Positions 39,213 to 51,600 of a stretch of 64,000 bases of DNA are shown here, one piece after another. Under the pieces are notes generated by a model that saw only the letters and a list, made by a program, of their open reading frames with translations, searched no databases and was not told the origin of the DNA. The DNA comes from Carnegiea gigantea (lineage: Eukaryota > Streptophyta > Magnoliopsida > Caryophyllales > Cactaceae), in assembly GCA_029747015.1 (NCBI GenBank), contig JAKOGI010000007.1:2588763-2652762 (forward strand), in the 5' to 3' direction. Both the position numbers and the translations under genes were made by a program. Position 1 is the first letter of the stretch; the number at the start of each line of letters is the position of its first letter.

Positions 39213-39689
39213 AGAGGGTGGATATTAACAAAACAATCATGTAAGGTTTCCGCTAAATCACAAAGTCCAAATCTCAGTGGTAATATGTTGAAATAACCAC
39301 CCTAAAACATAAGCTTGTCGCGGTCAAGAAATTGACATATTGTCATCCCACACTCAAGTTTAGTTTTTTAGCATTAAAAAACTCGTATCATTATCATCAT
39401 CAACATTTGTAGTTATTATTATTGTTATTTGTTATTGGTGTTATTACTGCTGCTATTATTATGTAAAAGAAAATCAAAATTTATATGCGAATTGCTATAA
39501 AACGCCGACTTGTTTCCAAATTTTACGAAAATAGGCCCTATACTGGGAAGTGTTGTTGATATATAAAATGCCAACATGCAAGAAAATGGCAACTTGAGCA
39601 AAATGTTCTGTAATTTAATGGCAAAATAGGGTGAAGGGGGAAAAAAAAAATTAGGGCACTTCAGGGGGAATATAAATAAGTAAAATTAG

Positions 39690-39780
39690 AACATAAGGCA
39701 GTTGGGCTAATCCGACCCCTTTGGCTGTCACCCTGCGCAGAGATCTGGTGTCAACGAAGCTCTCTCTGTTCTTCCGTCGA
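39690..39780 (+). other. Probable non-coding first exon of RTH
   Basis: The ATG of RTH is preceded, only ten bases upstream, by a good acceptor (ttctacag at 42830-42837), so the leader is probably spliced. A fitting first exon is the GC-richer, CT-rich stretch here, which ends cgtcgag at 39780 followed by the donor gtatcc. The 5' UTR intron would be about 3.06 kb (39781-42837). This is inference from splice signals only; a cDNA would decide. Confidence 0.4.
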
Positions 39781-40424
39781 GGTATCCTTGATTCTCTCTC
39801 ATCCCTATTCAATCCTTCAACGATTTTGCGTTTCCCACTTGTTAGTTTATGATATGATATTTGCACTAGTTATATTAAACAAGTTTTAGGGTTCAGTAGA
39901 CGAGATTCCGTATTCTGGGTTGTTCTTATTTTCAGAGATGATCTATGTGTTTAAACAATCCGAAAAAACACTTCATTTTTCCTACGAAAATGAACTTTGT
40001 GGTGCTGCTTCGAATGGGAGCAAAAGGGGTAAGTTGTCGGACTATTGTTATCTGCATTTCCAAATCACTGATGGTCTGGAATTTTGCATATGGCAGTGAT
40101 CAACTGATATATCAAACTCAAAAATTTATATCTGCATTCCCATTGTTTGTAACTTTGTATCCAAGCTTCAGCTTCAAATATTGAACCATCATGAGTAAAT
40201 GTTGGAGAAGCATCACCTGTTCGTGTGCATGAATCAAGAGTCATAGATGTGAAATTGGAAATTTGGGTACTTGAGATATGATGTCTTAGACCAGCTTTAT
40301 ACCCAGATAACTGCCACTGGTTGTCATAGTTATAGGAACTGCCATTGGTTGAGAATTGAAATCTCATCTTACCCCTCCCTATTTTTCTTTACAATCCCAG
40401 TGACGTTGATGTGCTTTTGAGCTT

Positions 40425-40457
40425 TGTTTTTTTTTTTTTGGTTTGGGGGGGGGGGGG
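40425..40457. repeat. T-run/G-run tract
   Basis: About 12 T, ggttt, then about 12 G, inside the presumed RTH leader intron. Same class as the tracts in the MORC introns. Confidence 0.8.
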
Positions 40458-42847
40458 TCAGTAGGATGAATGAATCGAATTCCCATTCGGAAAATGATAA
40501 GCATAACAAGGAGGATAGTGCAAATGGTTAAAGATGATAACATCACATGGAAACCCTTCAGAGAAAGACCATCGTCCTTATAAAGTTTATGCAACTTTTC
40601 AGCTGAGAAGATAGCTAATACTGTTTGATATTCTAATGTTTGGATGGAGCGATTATGAAACCAGGCAACTACGATTGTGCTTATGGAGGACCTGATTACA
40701 CCCATGTGTTTAGTAGGATACCAAGTATTTGTGTTTTCGCTCATCTAATTAAGTATTGCCTTTGTCCCCAATTAGGCTCCCTTCCACTCTTTAAATTCCT
40801 CATCCCCTTCCCCTGTAGAGGAGGGGGGCTTAAATGAGGCGTAAAGTTTTGCAGATTACAACAGGGAAAACGAGGGATTGAACCTATGATCTAATGTTCT
40901 CATGCCTTAATCTTAGCACTAGGTCAAGAATTAATAGGCTCATCGACTTATACTAGAGAGCTTTTTTATTCTCCTTTTCTTCTCCTCATTTCTGCAAGCT
41001 TCTCAATAGGACGATACTTTCTCGCCTACATAATTGTTTGTGCTTCAATGTTATAGACGTTGGTTGGTTTATTGAATTATCTACAGTCTCCAACAAGCTA
41101 GTCTTTTATTAGCCTTTAGCAAGCTAGAGTTCACTTGTTAGCTTCCACAAAATGCCTCATTTTCACTGTCGTGGGCCTACATGGTTGGGATAACTGGTTT
41201 TTGGCTTCAAAATGGGGATTCGATGAGTGATTTTAGTCCTCTCGAGCTTTTGAATATATATCGTGGCCCTACTGAATTCGTTGTTTTCATGTCACTGTTA
41301 TTGAATCTTTGATATGATTGCACTCACATACACAAGCGAAGTGTGAAGAAGAGGTGAGAGGGGAAGATAGGGATAGATGGGGGCGTCCATTTTTAGCTGT
41401 TGGCTCTTAACTTGTGGGAGGGCTTGTGAATGAGATTTTAGGGAATGTTTGCCTTTCAACTTTGGTTATAGTCTTTCCGGGTGCTTAAATGCAAGTACGC
41501 AACAAACTGTCCTTAGTTCTTGTTAAAATCAATAAGAGTAAGGATTGTTCTGTAGAATCTGTACTTTGTATAGATACAATTTTTGTACACTTTACAGATA
41601 CTGCACATAAGGAGCAAGAGTTCATATATGTGTGGTCTTCATTTTTGTGTATTAGAAATACTTCGCTGACTGATGCTAGAGGGGGTATTGGGTTCCTTTT
41701 TTTTTTTTTTTTGGGTGGTTGTAGTTGTAGTTGTTGTGGGTTTTCTACCTAGTTAGTTTTCTGATGTCTTTCTTTTAGTTTAACAAGTGTCCCTCTCAGA
41801 TTCAGTAGACCTATGCTGAAACATTGTTGAGTGCACATATTGGATTAATGCGCGTATTGAATGAAACCCAGCGTGAAGTTGTTCTGGTTGACAAAGCAAA
41901 AGCATTATTAAGCTTTTGTCACCTTTTTAGTGTTCACCCTGCCACCCTGATAGAACATATAATTGGCTCTTTAAAGAAAAAATAGACAGTGCATTAATCC
42001 TGGATTGTTACCAGTAAGGCAATGGACTTCTGTGCTATTGTGATACTTTGATCTTTTCAAATACATCCAGTGCTGTTTGGATGCTGCTAAATGGAAATGC
42101 CTGTCCTGTGCATTGAAGAGGATCCTTCTGTCTAAACTGGCATGACAAGTAGGATGAGTTGGCTGATTCATTCCGGTAGCCTGTTGCCTGGTGGACTTAC
42201 AACTCACAAGTGTAGTGGTAGAGAGGTGAATAACATGTCCCTCCTTCTGGTTTTGAAATGTTGATTGTAGCAGTGCACCATGTTGTCATTGTTGCTAGTT
42301 TGAGAATGTTTTACTGCTCAAAAGACATGTGCTGATCACAGTCCCTTTACATCAAAATATGCACGACTTGCCCTCCTGGATCTTTAGCTCTGTGACAGTT
42401 ATATTTTTGCTGGTTTCTTTCTAATTTGAGGGTTAAATGATGCATAACGCCTGAGGAATTGCAGATTTTGTGGATAGCTTCTATGTTGGATGTATACAGT
42501 CCTTGTGTATGAAGCTTAGTTTGCATCTAACCTTTTACTCTACATACCAAATATGTGTTATTTTCTTTGTCAAAAGGGGGGAAAATTTTTTTTCTCTAAA
42601 CTATTCTGAATTCCTGGTATTCTTCTGAAGCTGAGATATCTTTATTTCAAGCCTTATTGGGGGCTGCTTGGTAGCATGAAGTCTCACTATTTTGTATCCA
42701 TGAAGTCACAGAATGAATTGACATGATTGAATTGGTTGTCTGGTTGTCTATGAAGCAAATGGAATACTGGGTCATAAAGACATTAATTACGTTGTTAAGA
42801 TCAAAGGTTCTTAAAAGAATTATGGTGCCTTCTACAGCTACAAGACC

Positions 42848-43805
42848 ATGGCGACAGATGTGGATGTGGATCCTGAAGAGCAGCTAATGATAGGAAAAAA
42901 TTATCTAGACGCCAAGCAAATTGATCCCGAAAGAGAGAGATTTCCATGCTGCATTGTATGGACACCCCTTCCTCTTCTTTCATGGCTGATTCCTTTCATT
43001 GGCCATGTTGGCATATGCAGAGAGGATGGTGTAATATTGGACTTTGCAGGCCCCAACTTTGTATCGGTTGACAACTTTGCCTTCGGCTCAGTGACTAGAT
43101 ACCTGCAAATAGATGCAAAGGTTTGTGTCTGTCATGAATTTGTCTGTCATGAATTTTTCTGTCTATATCCCTGCTCCTGCACTGGAGAGCCATAATTTTC
43201 TGGAACCTTCATCTTGTTATCTTGCAAAAAGGTTGGGATATGTTACACAATATGATAATTGCTATTGACACACACAAAGGCATGTGATAATTGCTTATAT
43301 AATCACCTGGGGAGGGGGGAGTGGATATATTTCATTGATTCTTTTAACATTGTGTACCAAATATTGCTGACTCTTCCAAGATGTATTGCAGCAATGCCGT
43401 GCAATTTGCCTCAGAAATCGGGAGCCCCAGAACTCCAGTGGATCTGAAGGGGAGATTTCGAGATGGGATGATGCAATTCGGACAAGCACCCAAGAATACC
43501 AGCACCGTTCATACAGTCTCTTGACTTGCAACTGCCACTCCTTTGTGGCAAACAATCTGAATCGCCTGGGTTTCGGAGGCCGTGGGTGGAATGTGGTTAG
43601 TGTTGCAGTGCTGATGCTCCTTAAGGGTCGGTGGGTAAACCGAGCAGCCATACTGAAAACTTATCTCCCTTTTATCATAGTATTTTCTTTATGTGTTGCT
43701 CTTGGAGGGTGGACTTTTCTGAAATTCTGGGCAATGTTTGTGGTTCTTCTGGTTGGTTGGTTTGTTATTGGTTCATATTGTTTTAGGAGTTTGATCGAGT
43801 TGTGA
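42848..43805 (+). CDS. RTH: RTE1-HOMOLOG-like (DUF778/TMEM222) membrane protein
   Basis: Two coding exons, 42848-43120 and 43392-43805, give 228 aa (about 230 in Arabidopsis RTH). The start ccATGg is a strong context and the only reasonable one. Conserved parts are [18 protein letters not shown], the first hydrophobic stretch [30 protein letters not shown], the [20 protein letters not shown] cysteine/histidine motif, and GWNVV. The C-terminus has two more membrane segments ([19 protein letters not shown] and [16 protein letters not shown]). RTE1 proteins are ER/Golgi membrane proteins that stabilise the ethylene receptor ETR1 and bind cytochrome b5; RTH is the paralogue reported to interact with RTE1. 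Position next to the thioredoxin and NERD1 genes favours RTH over RTE1. An open 115-codon read-through of exon 1 exists past the donor aag/gtttgt, but it lacks family similarity and is intronic. Confidence 0.93.
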
Positions 43806-45064
43806 CAGTGTAAAAGAAAAAGGCTACCCACTTGTGGACAATCAACAAGCTTTTCACTGTTTCTCCTGGACCACAAGGGATGGGTACTGTATAATTCGGA
43901 TTCTGGGTTTTGGCTGTGGGCTAGTTCTTCTGCTTCTTCCTTTTTTTGGGGTTGGGGGGGGGGGGGGGGGGGGAGGACATGTTTAACCTCCAAAATTTCT
44001 TAATTATTACTGATCAATCTTAGTTATTGGTTCCTATTGGAATCAACATGTTTGTCAGTGGCGACTTGAAAAGTAAGGTTATTTATATCTGAATTTTTTC
44101 AAACTCCATGTAAATGGGATCTATTCTAAAAGTTGTAGTTGTTACTATAATCTCAGTTATGAGGCCCTAATAAAGGTGGGGCAAGTCCATGCACATCAAG
44201 CCTTCCTTCAATTGATCTGAGACTCTATTTGTTTGTCCATAACAATAGGTGCAACAATTGTTTCTCAATAGTTGCGGATGAATGGGTGAGCCTAAGTTGT
44301 ATCCTTCTTGCTTCGTTCACACTAGAGATTTAGGCCCGAGAACATCATGTGCACCAATTGATTCCTCCCCTCACCGGAGTTGAACCCTTGAACTACTAAT
44401 ACGGACACATAAAACTAGCATTGGGATCTTCGAACAAAAGAAAAAATGTAATGACCGAATGCTGCTATCTACTTTAAAAATTTGAAGTTAGCTAAAGTAT
44501 ATTAGATGTAAAGTTTTTTAAAAATATTTTTTATTACCTTCAAATGACAGACATTTTAGATGGTTTTGACAAGTTGAATAAACTTAATATTTATCTTTAA
44601 GATAACAAGATGCGCATATTGATAAAGTAGATAATTTGAATCTTGATCATAAGCTCTAAAATTTTCATCGGCTAAATTATTTAGTATTTAAAGAGATTTA
44701 CCATAGACATAACATACACAAGTGATCGATGCATCATGTTCCTTCCATTTTTTTTTTCTGTTCCCGAATGACAAAATATTATGTTAGACAATACATAATT
44801 AGATTGATGAAAATGAGTTTTAAAAAAAAGAAGAAACAAACAAACATACGAAGTATCAATTAACGTACATCCGTACAGAAACGACATATTCCGTCAGTGG
44901 CAGAGTGTGTAATAATATCCGAAAGGGAAGGTCGTAGTTTCAGACGCAAGACAGAATCAAAACGCAACGCTCCTTCCCTATCAGGGGGCGCGGCAAGTTA
45001 AGCCAACGCAACCTCCAAATCACCACAAGGGTTTCTTGCGCATCACTCTTTGCCGCTTCAAAAT

Positions 45065-45105
<41 letters not shown>

Positions 45106-45108
45106 GAA
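43806..45108. other. RTH 3' flank and thioredoxin promoter
   Basis: The first few hundred bases are probably RTH 3' UTR, including a run of about 18 G near 43953-43973. The rest is AT-rich and non-coding. From about 44.9 kb GC rises (ggggcgcggc, caacctcc), marking the thioredoxin promoter/leader. Confidence 0.6.
45066..45102. repeat. (GA)18 in the thioredoxin 5' leader
   Basis: An uninterrupted GA repeat ends seven bases before the thioredoxin ATG at 45109. GA/CT repeats close to the start codon also occur at the NERD1 and BGAL genes in this window. Confidence 0.9.
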
Positions 45109-47262
45109 ATGGCGGAAGAAGGACAAGTGATCAGTTGTCACACCGTTGAAGCATGGGAAGAACAGCTTCAGAAGGCCAATGAATCCAAAAAACTGGTATA
45201 TTCTCGCTCTTTGTCTTGAGAAGATCGTTCAATAATCAATGATTTTGTTTGTTCATACCAACTGATGTGAACGTATGATACTGTAATGCCTTCAGAAAGT
45301 TAGAACTTAGAAGATTTTAGATGTATGTGTGAATCTTTAGATTGTGATGCCAAAGTCGGGCCCATTTCTTTTCGAAGTTTCATGAATTTGAATGAATTTT
45401 TTTAAAATCACGTTGCATCACATCGAACGAAAAACAACGAACTCGATGTCGTTTCATATGATTGTAGATTGCGATGCTGAAAGGTTTTCCGGAATAAACT
45501 AATTTCGCGTGGAATCGAAATGATTGATTCGTTTGTTTTATTGTCCAGGTCTGATTCGATTTGTCAGATCACAAAATATATCGTTATTCGTCAGGAATCC
45601 TTTGTTGTTTTATGGAAATTCGATCTGATCGAATTCTCTAGGTTCTGTGTGTTACGAATCTTAGTGTATTATGATAGCAGGCGTGTCTTTTGAGGTGTCG
45701 TATTTGCCTGAATATTTCGTATGTCCTTTTGTGCCTTTGTTTGGTCTGTACATGTTGGAAATGATTAGTTAATCTAAAACGACCCATTTTATAGGAATTT
45801 TGTGGAGTGGAGATGATTAGTCTAGAAAACTCAGATATTTCTTATAACGTCAAAAAGTCATAGCTCTAAGATGTCTAGATAATTCTAGTGTACAACAAAC
45901 TATCAAGATATTTCGGTGGGATCGAAATATCATCTTAGAGAAAGTATAAATGGCCATTAGTTGTAAATCCTTAGGTGTGGAGCAAAGAAACTCCCATGGA
46001 GGAGCTTTTCCCTTCATGATGTATGCATCTCCCTCTTGTAATACTCTCCAACTATATCTTTTTCATAGCAGGTTCTATTTTGATATTTCGGTCTGCTGAA
46101 TAGTGTATTTTTATTACTTGAATTTTTTAATTTTTGGATGGCATTTTGGAGGGAGATTTGTCTTTTGGATGTAGTATATCTTCTACAGTTCTATATGTTG
46201 ATCGTGGAATTTGAACTTGATTATAACTAGTAGGCTATCGAGTTTGAAGAAGCAATAATTATATATATTACTAATCTCGAAAGTGTATGTGCCATAAATC
46301 TTTTTATTATTCGACTTTCAGGATTAGTAGGAAATTATAATTTTATATGAAAAAGTCGAGTTAGGTGCCTTAAGGTACGAAAATACATAACTATCATCCT
46401 TTATCTATTCCTATATATAAATATCCATTCCAATTTAACCCTGATTGGATGGCTCAGCTGGTGAGACATTAGGATTGCATCCCAGTGTTCACAAGTTCGA
46501 CTCCCCATCAGGGCCACTGGAGGTTTTCCTGGTCGTTAACTTCAGCCTTCAGGGCCCCTAGAGATTTAGTTGAGATGCGCACAAGTTGGTCTGGACAGCC
46601 TTGGTCATCCCAAATTAAAAAAAAAATCATTCCAATTTATACATGACCGTGTTATATATTGACTTCATAATCTGGAAAGTGTTGGTCTTGCGCATCCCTT
46701 TCACTGATCAAAAATCATGTGTGGCCAACTTTCAAAGCAACTCCAGCTAAAGTAGGGTTTGTAACTTGTATTGTTCAGTTATCTTTTAATGCTTGATTTC
46801 TATCTCTGAAGTCTCAACTGATATCCTGTTCAGTGTCTTCTCTTCTTTTCTTTTTCTTTTTTTAACCTCGTCTGAATTGTATATCTGACTTGGGGCAGAT
46901 GGTGGTTGATTTCACTGCTTCATGGTGTGGACCATGCCGTTTCATTGCACCCTTCCTGGCTGAGCTTGCAAAGAAGTTTCCACAAGTCATCTTTGTTAAG
47001 GTGGATGTGGATGAGTTAAAGGTTTGTGCCACTTAGCTGCATCTTTCTCAATCAGCTGTTTGTAACTAATGACTTTTGATTTCTTCTAACTTGCTGTTAC
47101 TAATTGACTAATCATTTTTAACAGCAAATCGCATCTGATTGGGCCATAGAGGCAATGCCAACTTTCATGTTTCTACGAGATGGAAAGATTGTTGATCAGG
47201 TGGTCGGAGCGAAGAGGGATGAGCTGCAGCAGACTGTTGCAAAGCACCTTGCGGTTGCCTGA
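45109..47262 (+). CDS. TRXH1-like: h-type thioredoxin
   Basis: Three exons, 45109-45195, 46899-47021 and 47125-47262, all split in phase 0, give 115 aa, the usual h-type length. The redox centre WCGPC is at residues 38-42, the buried Asp is in VVDFTASW, the cis-Pro is P82 in AMPTF, and KVDVDELK is present. There is no transit or signal peptide, so it is a cytosolic disulphide reductase supplied by NADPH-thioredoxin reductase. The N-terminus [16 protein letters not shown] has Cys10 but is too short for the membrane-linked subgroup with an extended N-terminus. Intron 1 (1703 bases) holds a SINE. It is next to RTH, as in Arabidopsis (At3g51030/At3g51040), which supports orthology to TRXh1. Confidence 0.96.
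46438..46627 (+). mobile_element. tRNA-derived SINE in thioredoxin intron 1
   Basis: A 12-bp target duplication, cattccaattta, flanks it exactly (46426-46437 and 46628-46639). The head reads ggatggctcagctggtgaga (A-box) and, about 40 bases later, caagttcgactccc (B-box), the internal RNA polymerase III promoter of tRNA-derived SINEs. The element ends in about ten A followed by t. It is in the same orientation as the gene. The intact duplication implies a fairly recent insertion. Confidence 0.88.
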
Positions 47263-48675
47263 ATTCGCTGCTGATTCCAGCTGGGTGTGGTTTTTAAGTA
47301 GTGGCAGTCCACAAGCCTCAGTTGTTATGTGGTACTCTTTTTGTTTTGCACTTTGCTGAACCTGGTGTTGTTCTGGATCTTCTCATGGTTTCTTTTTTTC
47401 TGTCTCAATTGCCACTTTGTTATTAGTCTTGGGTCTTCACAATTAAGTTCTTCCTTGGGTTCTCTATCTTGCTTCCTTGTTCTTTATACAACTTGTCAGT
47501 TGTCGTGTGCGCATTCATCTCATGGCCATGGATCTTAGCTCGTATTAAATATTTGTTAAGGTATCACGATGTATTAGTGCAGGCTAGTTCTTCGGGAGAT
47601 GGTGGTCTTACGAAATAGTTTGGATCAAAACTTGATTATTTGATAGGAAAGATTATAATGAACTCAATTTTGAATTTTGAGCTCAAAAATCTTTCATGTA
47701 ATTAACATTTATCTCAATTACGACAATTCAGTTTTTGTTCGCCCTAACGAAAATGACCTTTCACTAAACAACGCAAATTTGATACTAAGATTCATTTTCC
47801 TTGGAAAAATATTTTTCATAAAAAATGAATTTTTGAAAAATACCATTTTAATTTTCCCTAGCCAAATACCACGTTTGCTTATGTTGCAATGTGTGAGGTG
47901 AAGCTTAAGTTATCTTTTCTTTGGTTATTATTTACAAGCGGCGATCCTTCAGAAACTCTGAGGCCAATAAATATTCTGGAAGTGAAAGCGCAATTGAGCC
48001 TTTTCTGAGCATTGATTTCTGTAAAATTTATCCTATTTGTCACAAGAAAAACGTGCATGCACAATTCTGTGTTTACTACTGCCTTTGAAGTTCAGCATCT
48101 GATTGCAGAGTCCATACCAGCACAAATATTGCAGTACGAAAGAGATTGAGAAAAGCTAAAATAGAACACCAAAAGCTATTTGAATTTCCACAAGAACATT
48201 AACAATTCGTCTACAATGTCATTTGTAGACATTAACTTAACACTGAGGATAGCGTGCTTCACAATTCTCACTAACCTAAATTAAAAACTGGTGTTGATTT
48301 ATCCCCAATCACCAACTAACTGGTTGTGGGGATTGACAAATTCTGTAGCTGTTTAACAGAAAAGAAACGGAAGGAAAAGACCTTTTCTAGCCCCCTGTTT
48401 AAAGGCCGGGGGCTAGACCCACGAATTTTTTGTGGGGGTACAATTTTTGTTCACTCAACAAGCTCGCTAAACCTACAACAAAGCCACTTGACAGAATGCA
48501 GAATCGAGCACATTGTTAACCTGATCTCACTGCCTCAAGCCTACTTTAGATAGCTATGCTTTTGACCTACCTTAGAAACTTACACTTGACGTCGAGTCAC
48601 CTTTTCTCCTTGGTCTTGGGGGGTGATTGAAGTTGCTATCCTTCTAGACATTCTGAGTTGTGATTGTCATTGCAA
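47263..48675. other. Convergent 3' flanks of thioredoxin and BGAL
   Basis: Contains the 3' UTRs of both genes, which face each other here. No further gene is supported. The open frames are short and T-rich. Confidence 0.6.
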
Positions 48676-51600
48676 TCAATTGTGTGAGCTTGTTTCGCTA
48701 GCTATGGTAGACGTTGAGGGAGCACAGACGGCTTCAACTGACAATCGCTTGAGCACGTTTGGACAAGGGTCTTCTCCAAAGTTGCTGTTTGCTATAACCA
48801 CTGCACATCTCTGCTTTCCTATGCACCTCTGTCAAAGGGGAAAGAGAACCCAAATATTTCACATTTGTCATAATCTTTACCATAATATATGGAGAGGGGG
48901 AAAAAAAGCCAATGGTTTAGTACCTTTTCTAGCACATTATATGAGGTAGGAGCATGGCATGTCCCTTGCTCGAAACTCCCGCAAGTTCCAAGTGGAGTCC
49001 CAAAGCTTGCGAATTTGATAGAGGAAATGTACTGGTTGGCAGCACAGTGCAAGTGGACCTTGGGTGTGTGGAATTCCTCTGTTCTTCCAAAGCTATCAAT
49101 CTGCCAGTTCTTAATGTTAGGGTGGTACTCAGCGACCTGTGCACAAACTGTGCTCACTGATCTTTTCACAAGCGAAATTTTGGTTGGATCCCCACCCATT
49201 TCCTCAAAAATAACGAGCAAATTATTAGTGGGTTTCAACCAGGATCGAGGCACGTGATACCTGCACAATCCGAAAATTTGGAGTTTGCATGAAACCAAGC
49301 AAAACATTTAAATGCATAATTCAGTTCCATAGTAAACAATATGTAATTTACATCATCTTAGTGTATTTACCATCTTTGGGAAGGTTTGCCACACCCAAGT
49401 TGACACTTAGGTGGGCGGAATGTTCCGGCATATTTGCAACCGTTGCATTCACCATTAGCAAATGTTGTCCAATATCTGCCAATACTTTCCCCATTGATCC
49501 AAACCTGACCCTTTCCCATGCTTTGCATGTCCAAAGCCAGTGGCTCATCACCTTCAGGTGCATCAAAGGAAGCCTGCAATATTTCCCACCTAAAGAATTA
49601 GAATTGATTGATGTATATATCACAGTAGGACCTGAAAAATTCATGTCCCAACTATGATCAGGTCTATCTCTCACTAAAGTGGATCCTAACTTCATGAATG
49701 GAAAAAGTAAAATTAGACAGCAGAACATGTACAATACCATCTTTTCTTCTCTTTTTTTTTTTTTGGTGTTACCTATTATTTCGACTTCGAAAGTCTGATA
49801 TGGCTGACTCACAATGTAATGGCATAGGAAAATATCAATTTTTCATACCTTGTGCCACATCAATGGCTGCTGTTTTTGCACAACTAATTTACTGTCCATC
49901 CACTCAACCATGGATATACCATTGGGTGAGGCAAGATTCATGGACTCCCCCTTCAGGCCAACCTGAATGAAAGCAACTTGCGTTATTTAGAACAGGCCAT
50001 GTTTAGCATTTGGGAAGATAGTTCAGTTAACGTTGCACGTTTTGCACTAATGTCCACATAGTTTGAAAACATAGGAAGAATACTACAAAGTCTATAGTGT
50101 CGACCCTATAGCCTAGGAGTGCATCTAGAATAGTATCTGACCAGCAGGCCAAATCCTCAATCTGGTAAACAGGTGCCATATTAAAAATCCACCTGGAATT
50201 ACTAAAATACATAGGCTGTTGTTTTAGGATTTAATTACCTGATAGGTCCATCTTTCCCAAGACAAGTCGCGCTTTCCTTGATCAAGGCCATGTAAAACAA
50301 CCGGACCTAGGATTCCTGTATTCCAAGCCTCGAAATGTCCTCCCACATTCTTCAGTAATCAAATACAGAAGACATCAGACTGAAAACAAGAGAGAGCCAG
50401 GAAAAAGATATTTCTACATTCATGGAGGAGAGAAAACGCAGAAAACAGGGAGAATACATACTGGCAAACCAACTGCTATACTGAGTAGTGCAATTTCATT
50501 TGTTCCTGGTTGTAAATTCACTTTTTCACTGAAGGTGAATTTTCTATCCTTCCTTGCCCCAAAGGCAGATCCTACAAGCAACAAGCAAAGCTCACATCAG
50601 ATGAGAAAAGTATCTTTTATAAACTCATATTTCCCAAAATAAGTCAAACTATGATGTTATCGTACCTGTGAGCTGCCCATTCACAAAGACATGAACAGCA
50701 TGACCTGTGGATTGGACTATGAATGTAGGCAGTTCCCCTCCACGTAAGAAAGACTCGGATGGATTGATATCAACACTGTGAAAGTGCCAGAAAAGTCTTC
50801 AGGGTGATTTCATTGATAAGTGCATACTTAGCCAAAGGAAAAAGGACAAGAGACGTCATCTTTACCTAGTTTTGTACCAAAGATAGTCAGTGCTATCCCT
50901 AGTAATATTTATCTGCTCCAAGAGACCAAAAGCTGTCATATCGGAGCTGTCATCTAGAGTAGATACGTCTTCATTGTAACTTTGCCATGCAAATATTTGT
51001 GCACCAGTTGGCTGCATTTCCATGTGTGATGTCTGCACTCCCACCTGTAATCATCTCCGACGAAGTTAGGACTGATGAAGAGAATAAAATAACTCCGTCT
51101 GCAATTTAAATTTCTAAGTAATTCTTATGGTGTTGAGGCAAACATACCTTTGCAGTGTTGAATGCTACATTTCTGCAATCGGGAAGAATGCTGATAGACC
51201 AGGGAGGCAAGTTATAGTGCATATTATTGAACAGCACTTTTGCAGCAGACTGTGTATCGTAGTTTGAAAGGAAGGCTGCGCACCCTCCATTTTCCGGATA
51301 AAACACATGAGCCTGATGGGAATTTTTATATTAGCATGGGATTATGAAATATTTTGTTTTAGGTATGCTTGCAAAATGAGTAGCTGGGAGTTATATAACC
51401 TGTTGAAGGGGGCCCAATGAAGTAATAACAGGATCAGCTGAAACCAGAGCTGGTTCACATAGCTTAATTGCCTTGTGAAGTTCCTTTAGGTGACCATATT
51501 TTGGTTGCCTGATCAAACCTATAACAAAAAGTCTTCATGTTAGTCCACAATGTTAGAACATGATGATCTGGTACTATTAGACAACTGGGAAAATTGTCAA

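Noticed and set aside
43295..43651. Minus-strand 118-codon frame over RTH
   Set aside because: Antisense shadow of RTH exon 2.
48819..49307. Plus-strand frames at 48889-49257 and 49289-49657 as genes
   Set aside because: They are antisense shadows of BGAL exons 17 and 18.
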